This document shows positions 1 to 5,648 of a stretch of 5,933 nt of DNA, in pieces (position 1 is the first letter of the stretch; each line of letters opens with the position of its first letter). The notes under the pieces were generated by a model that had not been told where the DNA came from, made no database searches, and saw nothing but the letters and a program-made list of their open reading frames with translations. The DNA is from Pseudomonadota bacterium (lineage in GTDB: Bacteria > Pseudomonadota > Alphaproteobacteria > Rhodospirillales > Casp-alpha2). The stretch lies in NCBI GenBank assembly GCA_027620395.1, contig JAQBZY010000110.1:1-5933 (forward strand), written 5' to 3'. Made by a program: the position numbers and the translations under genes.

Positions 1-1222
1 CGCGCTCCGGGCTGTCGGCCCAAAGATAGACATGCACCGGCAACACGGTCGCCGGATCGGTGATGCTGGCCGGAATGTCGACGATGAAAGCGACCATGCC
101 GATCATCAGCAGGGGCGCCGTTTCGCCAAGCGCTCGGGCAGTGCCGATAATGGCGCCGGTCAGCATGCCCGGCATGGCCAGCGGTAGCACATGATGGCCG
201 ACCACCTGCATTCTCGACGCCCCCAAGCCTAGCGCGGCTTCCCGAATCGAGGGCGGCACTGCGCTCAAGGCGGCGCGGCCGGCAATGATGATGGTCGGCA
301 GCGTGATCAACGCCAAAACGACGCCCCCGACCAGCGGCGCCGACCTCGGCAGGCCGAAGAAATTCAAGAAAACCGCGAGCCCCAGAAGGCCGAACACGAT
401 CGACGGTACCGCTGCCAGATTGTTGATGTTGACCTCGATCACTTGCGTGATCCGGTTCTTGGGCGCGAATTCCTCAAGATAGACCGCGGCGGCAACACCG
501 ATCGGGAACGACAATGCCAGCGTCACCAGCATGGTCAATAATGAACCGACGGCGGCACCCAAGATGCCGGCGAGTTCAGGTTCACGTGAATCGGCCGCGG
601 TGAAGAACGTGGTGTTGAACCGGGTCGAAACGACGCCACGCTTTTTCATCTCGTCGAACCAGGTCATCTGCTTTTCGTTGACCCGGCTATCGCTGGAGCT
701 GGTGGAGCGGGAATAGACGCCCTTGGCATAGAGATCCAAATCGGAGGCGGCGGGCACCGTGACGCTGACCTTGCGGCCGATCAGCGACGGGTCGGCGATG
801 ACCAGTTTTTGCAATTGGAAGGCGGCGCCGCGGCTTATGAGCGCCGACAAATCCCGGCGGTCGGCACGGCTCTTGACGTCCGGGAACAACTCGCGGAGCG
901 CGGCGTTGACCAAGGCCTGATAGTTGGCGGTAGCAAGCGTTCCGTGATCGCGGGCGCCGGTCGGATCGATGACATCTTGGGTGAGTTGAATTTCGATCTG
1001 GATCACGGTTTCGCGGAACGTCGACGCGCCGCTCGCAACGATAGTCGCGAACAATATCGCCAGAGCGGACAATGCAAATGCCACGGCGGCAATGCCATAG
1101 GCCTTGAACCTAGCCTCGGCGGCGTAACGGCGTTTGAGGCCACGCTTCACGGCGTCGGCGGCGCCAGCTCCTTTTCCGGAGAGATTCGTCTTGGCCGATT
1201 CATTCATGACAATCTCAGTCAT
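1..1222 (-). CDS. pstA: Phosphate ABC transporter permease PstA (3' end cut by window edge)
   Basis: One of the two inner-membrane permeases of the high-affinity phosphate importer PstSCAB, pairing with PstC. I translated it by hand from the minus strand: it stays open for 407 codons and leaves the window before its stop. Residues about 29-42 (KRRYAAEARFKAYG) are basic, then comes a membrane segment at about 43-64, and then a long non-membrane region to about 215. This is the extended N-terminal part (DUF3333 type) known from alphaproteobacterial PstA. The MetI-like permease domain follows from about residue 217, with the ATPase-contacting EAA loop at about 318-345 (IREAALGLGAS, E328). The ATG at 1222 overlaps the pstC stop by 8 bases, which suggests translational coupling; AGAGAG just upstream is a weak ribosome site. 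An in-frame ATG at codon 6 (1207) is an alternative start. About 20-40 C-terminal residues are probably missing. pstB is expected next, outside the window. Confidence 0.95.
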   Translation of the reverse strand, partial: MTEIVMNESAKTNLSGKGAGAADAVKRGLKRRYAAEARFKAYGIAAVAFALSALAILFATIVASGASTFRETVIQIEIQLTQDVIDPTGARDHGTLATANYQALVNAALRELFPDVKSRADRRDLSALISRGAAFQLQKLVIADPSLIGRKVSVTVPAASDLDLYAKGVYSRSTSSSDSRVNEKQMTWFDEMKKRGVVSTRFNTTFFTAADSREPELAGILGAAVGSLLTMLVTLALSFPIGVAAAVYLEEFAPKNRITQVIEVNINNLAAVPSIVFGLLGLAVFLNFFGLPRSAPLVGGVVLALITLPTIIIAGRAALSAVPPSIREAALGLGASRMQVVGHHVLPLAMPGMLTGAIIGTARALGETAPLLMIGMVAFIVDIPASITDPATVLPVHVYLWADSPER

Positions 1223-2600
1223 ATTGCTCTCTGTAGCGATTGACTACCGTTAAAGCGATGATGTTGAGGCAAAGCGTGATGAAGAACAGCATCAAGCCGA
1301 GGGCAAAAGCAGCCAGAGTCTTGGCGCTGTCGAACTCCTGATCGCCGACCAGGAGGGTCACGATCTGCACCGTCACCGTCGTTACGGCCTCGAACGGATT
1401 GGCAGTCAGATTGGCGCCGAGGCCGGCGGCCATGACCACGATCATGGTCTCGCCGATGGCCCGCGATACGGCCAGCAACAGACTACCGACGATCCCGGGA
1501 AGCGCGGCGGGTAGAATCACCCGTTTGATGGTTTCCGACTTTGTCGCGCCCAAACCGTATGATCCCTCGCGCAGGCTCTGCGGCACGGCATTGATGACGT
1601 CATCGGACAGCGACGACACGAACGGGATGATCATCACACCCATCACCAGGCCGGCGGCCAAAGCGCTTTCCGATGAGATATTGAGCCCGAACAACGCGGC
1701 GCCATTGTCGCGAAGAAATGGCGCCACGGTGAGAGCCGCGAAGAATCCATAGACCACGGTCGGAATGCCGGCGAGAATTTCCAGGGCCGGCTTGATCCAA
1801 CCGCGAATGCTGCGCGGCGCGTACTCGGCCATGTAGATAGCGGAAAACAATCCGACTGGGGTCGCCACGCACATGGCGATGAAGGTGATCAGCAATGTTC
1901 CGGCGAACAGCGGGATCGCACCGAAGGCGCCGCTGGAACCGACTTGATCCTTGCGCAGCGCCGTCTGCGGGCTCCATTCGAGGCCGAACAGGAATTCCGC
2001 CGGTGATACTTTGGCAAAGAACAAAACCGACTCGAAAGCTAGCGATAGGACAATGCCGAGCGTGGTCAGGATCGCGATTGTCGACGACACGATCAATATG
2101 GCAATGACCGCGTTTTCGACCCGGTTGCGGGCCCGCATCTTGGGGGCGATTAGATGGCGAGAGTAGGCGATGGCGAGGGCGAAGACGACGGCGGCGGCGG
2201 CGGCGGCGGCCAGCACGCTGATCCGGTGGAGGTCATTATAATGGTCGGCGGCGCGCCGGAGATCAAAGGCGGCTTCGCCCGACGTGGCGCCGCCAGCGGC
2301 AAGATTGCGGATATCGTTAAATAACAGCGACATTCCAGACGGTTCGAGCGTCTGCAAATTCGCCGGAAGGCCGGAAATCACCAGCATTTGCACGATCGCC
2401 GGTTCGAACAGGATCCAGGCGCCGATGATCAGCAACCACGGAATGCCGCACCAAAGTGCCACGAAGTATCCGTAATAGTGCGGCCTTGAATGCAGATTGC
2501 GGGGATTGCCGCCGGCGACGACAAGGGCTTTCGACCGGCCAAGATAAAAACCGGCGAAGGTCAGGATGATCAACGCGGTCAGGATGAACGTAAAAGACAT
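1215..2600 (-). CDS. pstC: Phosphate ABC transporter permease PstC, long form
   Basis: Inner-membrane permease of the PstSCAB phosphate importer, forming the channel with PstA. It has 461 residues, well above the roughly 320 of E. coli PstC. The extra length is N-terminal: membrane segments at about 2-19 and 44-66, a soluble stretch, then segments near 127-146 and 165-190, matching the PstC_N-type region of alphaproteobacterial homologues. The MetI-like permease domain covers about 225-455. Its EAA loop lies at about 335-362 (LREGSYGLGATKSE, E345), and a GET motif follows (AIGETMIV), as in other phosphate permeases. A run of seven alanines (131-137) is encoded by seven identical GCC codons. 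The ATG at 2600 has only a weak ribosome site (GGA about 10 bases upstream). The gene lies 140 bases after pstS and overlaps pstA by 8 bases, so the two permeases should be made in equal amounts. Confidence 0.96.
   Translation of the reverse strand: MSFTFILTALIILTFAGFYLGRSKALVVAGGNPRNLHSRPHYYGYFVALWCGIPWLLIIGAWILFEPAIVQMLVISGLPANLQTLEPSGMSLLFNDIRNLAAGGATSGEAAFDLRRAADHYNDLHRISVLAAAAAAAVVFALAIAYSRHLIAPKMRARNRVENAVIAILIVSSTIAILTTLGIVLSLAFESVLFFAKVSPAEFLFGLEWSPQTALRKDQVGSSGAFGAIPLFAGTLLITFIAMCVATPVGLFSAIYMAEYAPRSIRGWIKPALEILAGIPTVVYGFFAALTVAPFLRDNGAALFGLNISSESALAAGLVMGVMIIPFVSSLSDDVINAVPQSLREGSYGLGATKSETIKRVILPAALPGIVGSLLLAVSRAIGETMIVVMAAGLGANLTANPFEAVTTVTVQIVTLLVGDQEFDSAKTLAAFALGLMLFFITLCLNIIALTVVNRYREQYD
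2190..2210 (-). repeat. Seven-unit GCC trinucleotide tract inside pstC
   Basis: Seven perfect tandem copies of GCC (GGC on the plus strand) encode Ala131-Ala137 of PstC, in or beside a predicted membrane segment. Slippage here would add or remove whole alanines without breaking the frame. Runs of alanine are common in GC-rich membrane proteins, so this may have no function. Confidence 0.9.
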
Positions 2601-2658
2601 CTAGCGTGGTTCCGATCCTGACGCCCGCTCGGCCGGCGTCAAAGCGGGCAAGGGCCCG
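2601..2658 (-). other. Structured pstS-pstC spacer with competing hairpins
   Basis: The part of the spacer next to pstC can fold in two ways. Arrangement A pairs 2620-2625 with 2635-2640 (6 pairs) and 2645-2649 with 2654-2658 (5 pairs, 4-base loop). Arrangement B pairs 2623-2629 with 2643-2649 (7 pairs) and excludes both. The structures end just upstream of the weak pstC ribosome site, so they could affect pstC translation or mark a processing site. The pairing is seen directly in the sequence. Any function is inference, and GC-rich spacers often fold by chance. Confidence 0.35.
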
Positions 2659-2693
2659 AAAGAAATGGCAATAATCTAGTCAACGAATAAGAC

Positions 2694-2729
2694 AAAAGCG
2701 AAAAAAGTCCCCGGAGGCGAGCCTCCGGG
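2694..2729 (-). terminator. Intrinsic terminator or attenuator after pstS
   Basis: Read on the minus strand, a perfect 9-base-pair stem (2721-2729 with 2710-2718, 2-base loop) starts 11 bases after the pstS stop. It is followed by GAC, six T, CGC and four T. The stem is very GC-rich and the T-run makes it a convincing rho-independent terminator, although three bases separate the stem from the T-run. pstC and pstA follow in the same direction with no clear promoter of their own, so the terminator is probably leaky. It would act to give more pstS than permease transcript, and the stem would also protect the 3' end of a pstS-only mRNA. Confidence 0.75.
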
Positions 2730-2740
2730 AACCGGGTAGA

Positions 2741-3775
2741 TTACATCAACAGGTTGCTCATGGCCTTGCCGTCGGCCGAAAACTTCTTGCGTTCCGCAAC
2801 CGGCATCGGGATCAAGCCTTTGGTGGACAGATAGCCGTCCGGGCCCCAGGCCTTCTCGCTGGTGAACTCGGCGACATATTCCTTGATGCCGGGCATCTTG
2901 CCGATGTGCGCGCCCTTCACATAGAAGAACAACGGACGCGATACGGCGTAGGAACCATCGGCGATGTCTTCGAACGTCGGCGCCTTGCCGTTAACCTTCG
3001 AGCCTTGGATCTTGTCGGCGTTCTGATCGAGAAACGAGAAGCCGAAGATGCCGAAGGCGTCCTTGTTGGCTTCCAGCTTGCGGACGATCAGAACGTCGTT
3101 TTCGCCGGCTTCGATATAGGCGCCGTCTTCACGGACGCCCTGGCAGACCGCCTTGTGCTTCTTCTTGTCGGCCTTCTTGAGCGCCTTGAGATCCGCGAAC
3201 TGGTCGCAACCCTCTTCCATCACCAACTCGACGAAGGCGTCGCGGGTGCCCGATGTCGGCGGCGGCCCAAGGACTTCGATCTTGGACTTCGGCAACGACT
3301 TATCGATGTCGAACCACGTCTTGTTCGGGTTGTCCATCAGGCCGCCCTTGCCGTCCGATACTGTCTTGGCCAGCGCCAGAAACAGCTGCTTGCGGGTCAG
3401 CGACACCTGCGGCGACGCCTTCGAGTTGGCGACGACAATGCCGTCATAGCCGATTTTGATTTCGGTGATGTTGGCGACGCCGTTCTTGGCGCAATTCTCG
3501 ACTTCCGATTTCTTGATGCGGCGTGACGCATTGGTGATGTCGGGGTGTTCGACGCCGACGCCTGAGCAGAACAACTTGAACCCGCCGCCGGAACCGGTGC
3601 TCTCGATGACCGGCGTCTTGAACTTTGTCGTCTTGCCGAATTGTTCGGCGACGACGGTGGCAAACGGATATACGGTTGACGAACCGACGATGCGAATTTG
3701 GTCGCGGGCCTGTGCCGCCGATGCGGTGACGGCGACGACGGCGATTGTGGCCATCCCTAAAGTTTTACGAAACAT
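2741..3775 (-). CDS. pstS: Periplasmic phosphate-binding protein PstS
   Basis: Captures inorganic phosphate in the periplasm and delivers it to PstC-PstA. It has 344 residues. A Sec signal peptide (MFRK, hydrophobic core about 6-18) should be cut after AQA at residue 23. Ligand-site motifs can be aligned with E. coli PstS: GSSTVYPF at 31-38, the STGSGGG loop at 59-65, the Asp of PDITNASR at D79, and TSGTRD at 174-179, which supplies the Ser-Gly-Thr that binds phosphate. Four cysteines after the signal peptide (C70, C95, C190, C211) could form disulfides and recall alphaproteobacterial homologues. There is no lipobox, so the protein should be soluble. The ATG at 3775 has a strong ribosome site 8 bases upstream. 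It is the first gene of the pst operon, behind a Pho box, and is separated from pstC by a terminator-like hairpin. Confidence 0.97.
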   Translation of the reverse strand: MFRKTLGMATIAVVAVTASAAQARDQIRIVGSSTVYPFATVVAEQFGKTTKFKTPVIESTGSGGGFKLFCSGVGVEHPDITNASRRIKKSEVENCAKNGVANITEIKIGYDGIVVANSKASPQVSLTRKQLFLALAKTVSDGKGGLMDNPNKTWFDIDKSLPKSKIEVLGPPPTSGTRDAFVELVMEEGCDQFADLKALKKADKKKHKAVCQGVREDGAYIEAGENDVLIVRKLEANKDAFGIFGFSFLDQNADKIQGSKVNGKAPTFEDIADGSYAVSRPLFFYVKGAHIGKMPGIKEYVAEFTSEKAWGPDGYLSTKGLIPMPVAERKKFSADGKAMSNLLM

Positions 3776-3783
3776 AAATGCTA

Positions 3784-3788
3784 CTCCT
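3784..3788 (-). promoter_or_regulatory. Ribosome binding site of pstS
   Basis: AGGAG on the minus strand lies 8 bases before the pstS ATG. It is the strongest ribosome site in the phoR-pst cluster and fits high production of the binding protein. Confidence 0.85.
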
Positions 3789-3802
3789 GCTTGGACCTGG
3801 TA

Positions 3803-3856
3803 GGGGAGAAATTCCCCGCTGCTTCGGCTGGGTCGGGCGGCATTCGCCGCACGACC
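3803..3856 (-). other. pstS 5' leader with two hairpins
   Basis: The promoter assigned at 3891-3924 gives an untranslated leader of roughly 110 bases. It contains two hairpins. The first is at 3831-3856: 5 pairs, one mismatch, 5 pairs and a 4-base loop. The second is at 3803-3817: 5 pairs with a 5-base loop, ending about 15 bases before the ribosome site. The leader has no start codon followed by a convincing peptide. It could stabilise the mRNA or carry a small-RNA or protein target. It matches no riboswitch that I recognise. Confidence 0.45.
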
Positions 3857-3890
3857 TTCGCGGACGCAAAACTAAGTCCAAGGAGAGTCC

Positions 3891-3899
3891 TTATTATTA
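3891..3899 (-). promoter_or_regulatory. -10 element of the pst promoter
   Basis: TAATAATAA on the minus strand provides a -10 hexamer TAATAA. With the hexamer at 3896-3891, ten bases separate it from the end of the Pho box, the same distance as in the E. coli pstS promoter. No -35 hexamer is visible, as expected where PhoB replaces it. Transcription should start near 3884-3888. Confidence 0.6.
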
Positions 3900-3906
3900 C
3901 ATCTAT

Positions 3907-3924
3907 ATAAAAGTTTTATGACGA
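3907..3924 (-). promoter_or_regulatory. Pho box (PhoB binding site) upstream of pstS
   Basis: The minus strand reads TCGTCATAAAACTTTTAT, which matches the E. coli-type Pho box CTGTCATAAAACTGTCAT at 14 of 18 positions. Each 7-base half site matches CTGTCAT at 5 of 7 and the A-rich 4-base spacer is intact. The site lies between phoR and pstS, about 130 bases before the pstS start and correctly placed over the -35 region. PhoB phosphorylated by PhoR would activate pstS here when phosphate is low. The identification is by consensus match and context only. Confidence 0.75.
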
Positions 3925-3974
3925 CGCCCGTTCGGCAGGGGATAAAGCCGGAGGTTGGATCGGAAAGTCCGGAT

Positions 3975-5033
3975 TTACGCTGTCCGCGTCGGCAGATAAA
4001 CAGTGAAAGTGCTGCCTTCGCCGATCTGGCTTTCGATACTTAGATGGCCGCGATGCCGGCTGACGATGTGCTTGACGATGGCCAGGCCAAGCCCGGTGCT
4101 GGTCAGCCCGCTGGCATCTTGGGTTCTGGCCTTGTCGATTCGAAAGAACCGCTCGGTCAGCCTCGGAATCAATTCTTTCGGGATTCCTGGTCCCCGGTCG
4201 GTGATGCTAACGCCTACGCCATTACGATTTGTTCCGGGCATCCGCTCGGCGGCGAAGATTTTGACCGACACCGCTTTTCCCGTGCCGCCGTACTTTATGG
4301 CGTTTTCGATCAGATTTCGGAACACCTGATTGAGTTGATCGGCGTCGCCGATCACCGGCGCCGGGACTGACGCCGTCTCGAATTCGAGCGTGATGCCGCG
4401 GGCGGCCGCCTGCGGTTCGAGCACATCGACCACATTGCCGAGCACGTTCCTGACATCGGCATCTCCCTTGGGCGCGACATGCTCGTTGATCTCGACCCGG
4501 GAAAGCGACAGCAGATCGTCGATCAGCCGCGCCATGCGGCGGGCCTCCAAGAGCATAATGCTGAGAAACTTAGTCCTGGCTTCGCTGTCGTCGCTGGCCG
4601 GTCCGCGCAAGGTCTCGACGAACCCGAGCAAGGCGGTCAATGGCGAGCGCAGTTCGTGCGATACGTTGGCGACAAAATCGGCGCGCATTTCCTCGGCCTT
4701 CTTGGCGGCCGTCATGTCGTCCAACGTCAGCACTGCGACCGAGCCGTCCGTGGCCGGGGCACCGGCCAAGCGCTCGACCCGGAACGCGATATGGCGGGCA
4801 ACCGGCACCGGCAGATCGAACTCGCCGATGCGCTCGGCAGCGCCGTTCAGGACTTCGTCGACGGCGTCGAGTACGCGCGGGTGGCGGAGCCTGTGCGCCA
4901 AATCCAGCCCTTCGCCGCCGTCCCCGATCAGATCGACCGCGGCCCGGTTGGCGTGTAGCACCCGTCTTTTGGCATCGACGACGACGATCGGCGAAGGCAG
5001 GCAGTCGAACGCGGCGGCAGGCAAATCACCCAT
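3975..5033 (-). CDS. phoR: PhoR-like phosphate-sensing histidine kinase, without membrane segments
   Basis: Sensor kinase expected to phosphorylate the regulator PhoB under phosphate limitation and dephosphorylate it when phosphate is plentiful, taking its cue from Pst and PhoU. In its 352 residues, a PAS-like domain covers about 8-105 (PSPIVVVDAKRRVLHANRAA) and a HisKA dimerisation domain about 113-180, with the phospho-accepting H126 in SHELRSPLT. The ATPase domain covers about 228-350: N box N240-N244 (NLIENAIKY), G1 DRGPGI at 279-284, F box FFRID at 296-300 and G2 GLGLAI at 314-319. All catalytic boxes look intact. Unusually there is no hydrophobic N-terminus, whereas E. coli PhoR (431 residues) is membrane-anchored. 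An in-frame TGA nine bases before the ATG and the adjacent thioesterase gene exclude a longer form. The ribosome site is weak. Assignment to PhoR rather than another kinase rests on its place directly before pstS. Confidence 0.88.
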   Translation of the reverse strand: MGDLPAAAFDCLPSPIVVVDAKRRVLHANRAAVDLIGDGGEGLDLAHRLRHPRVLDAVDEVLNGAAERIGEFDLPVPVARHIAFRVERLAGAPATDGSVAVLTLDDMTAAKKAEEMRADFVANVSHELRSPLTALLGFVETLRGPASDDSEARTKFLSIMLLEARRMARLIDDLLSLSRVEINEHVAPKGDADVRNVLGNVVDVLEPQAAARGITLEFETASVPAPVIGDADQLNQVFRNLIENAIKYGGTGKAVSVKIFAAERMPGTNRNGVGVSITDRGPGIPKELIPRLTERFFRIDKARTQDASGLTSTGLGLAIVKHIVSRHRGHLSIESQIGEGSTFTVYLPTRTA

Positions 5034-5077
5034 GGGCTGTCAGTCTCGCAAAGCCGGTAAATTTCACCAAGAGAATT

Positions 5078-5563
5078 TCATGCGTCGCGGACCGGGATCG
5101 CGATCCGCCGGCCGGCCTCCGCGGGCGGCGGCAGACGCCGCTGGCTGGCCGCGATGTCGGCAATGCGCCGAGCTAAGTTATCCGGAAACGGCGCCACCCG
5201 GCGGGTTTTCAGATCGACGTGCAGGATCATCACCTCGTTGCTGGCCAGTTGGACGCCGTCGACGTGTCGGTGCATGCGGTGAAAAAGGTGCAGCCGCTTG
5301 GCATCAAAGCCGAGCACCTGCGACGTGACATAGACCGATTCGCCGGCCATTACTTCTTGGTCATAGGTGCCATGCGCCTCGGCGACGAAAACCGAACTGC
5401 CGGTTCGTTCACGAAATCCGGTGTCGAGTCCGATCAATTCGAGAAACCCGTCGGTTCCGTGGTCGAAGACCAGGACGTAGTAGGCGACGTTCATGTGCCC
5501 ATTGTAATCGGTCCAGGCGTCTGAAATCTCGGTCGCATGGACTAAGATCGGCTCTGCGTTCAT
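5078..5563 (-). CDS. Hotdog-fold acyl-CoA thioesterase (4HBT-like, betainyl-CoA thioesterase-like)
   Basis: A 161-residue single-domain hotdog thioesterase, predicted to hydrolyse an acyl-CoA in the cytoplasm. The signature DYNGHMNVAYYVLVFD (19-34) corresponds to the DxxGHxN active-site segment of the 4HBT family, with D19 the likely catalytic acid. The later stretches FRERTGSSVFVAEAH (50-64), LGFDAKRLHLFHRMH (84-98) and the ending LHVDLKTRRVAPFP resemble the thioesterases found with, or fused to, carnitine dehydrogenase, so a betainyl-CoA-like substrate is possible but unproven. I chose the ATG at 5563 because AGGGAGG lies 5 bases upstream and the hotdog fold starts at once. A longer reading frame back to 5773 would overlap the divergent ABC gene and adds no recognisable sequence. 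phoR follows after 44 bases with no terminator, so the two may share a transcript. No membrane segment or signal peptide is visible. Confidence 0.85.
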   Translation of the reverse strand: MNAEPILVHATEISDAWTDYNGHMNVAYYVLVFDHGTDGFLELIGLDTGFRERTGSSVFVAEAHGTYDQEVMAGESVYVTSQVLGFDAKRLHLFHRMHRHVDGVQLASNEVMILHVDLKTRRVAPFPDNLARRIADIAASQRRLPPPAEAGRRIAIPVRDA

Positions 5564-5568
5564 GCCGG

Positions 5569-5575
5569 CCTCCCT
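5569..5575 (-). promoter_or_regulatory. Ribosome binding site fixing the thioesterase start
   Basis: AGGGAGG on the minus strand, 5 bases before the ATG at 5563. It supports this start over the longer in-frame extension to 5773. Confidence 0.8.
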
Positions 5576-5648
5576 AAGTGATATTTCCCATAGCCCTAGA
5601 GGACCGTTGCATGCTTGTCGAGATCGACGGGTTCGGCCACCATTGGGG
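5576..5648. promoter_or_regulatory. Divergent spacer between thioesterase and ABC ATPase genes
   Basis: Both genes face away from this short segment, so their promoters should lie here or extend into the genes. On the minus strand TCGACA (5621-5616) resembles a -35 hexamer, but no good -10 follows at the right distance. On the plus strand AGAGGA (5598-5603) is a good ribosome site, but for an ATG at 5611 in a different frame from the ABC gene. I see no clear operator. Confidence 0.35.

Noticed and set aside
809..1243. Plus-strand reading frame of 144 codons opposite pstA
   Set aside because: The minus strand encodes the PstA N-terminal region through the whole stretch; the plus-strand translation has no recognisable features.
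2655..2683. Separate pstC promoter with a TTGACT -35 at 2683-2678
   Set aside because: The sequence 16-18 bases downstream is GC-rich (TTCGGG) and has no -10 hexamer; no Pho box is present either.
2906..3526. Plus-strand reading frame of 206 codons opposite pstS
   Set aside because: It is the mirror of the PstS coding sequence, with biased Leu/Arg/Asp composition, no ribosome site and no family resemblance.
3931..3974. Terminator after phoR (CCGGA/TCCGG inverted repeat)
   Set aside because: The stem is only 5 pairs with a 15-base loop and no T-run, so I cannot support it. phoR transcripts may run into pstS.
5060..5080. Repeated AATTTCA (5060-5066 and 5074-5080) as a Pho box in front of phoR
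   Set aside because: The spacing is 14 rather than 11 bases and the units do not match CTGTCAT on either strand.
4390..5328. Long plus-strand reading frame (312 codons) opposite phoR
   Set aside because: It lies antisense to a well-supported kinase and thioesterase, has low-complexity Ser/Arg/Ala-rich sequence and no recognisable domain. It is a product of high GC at third positions.
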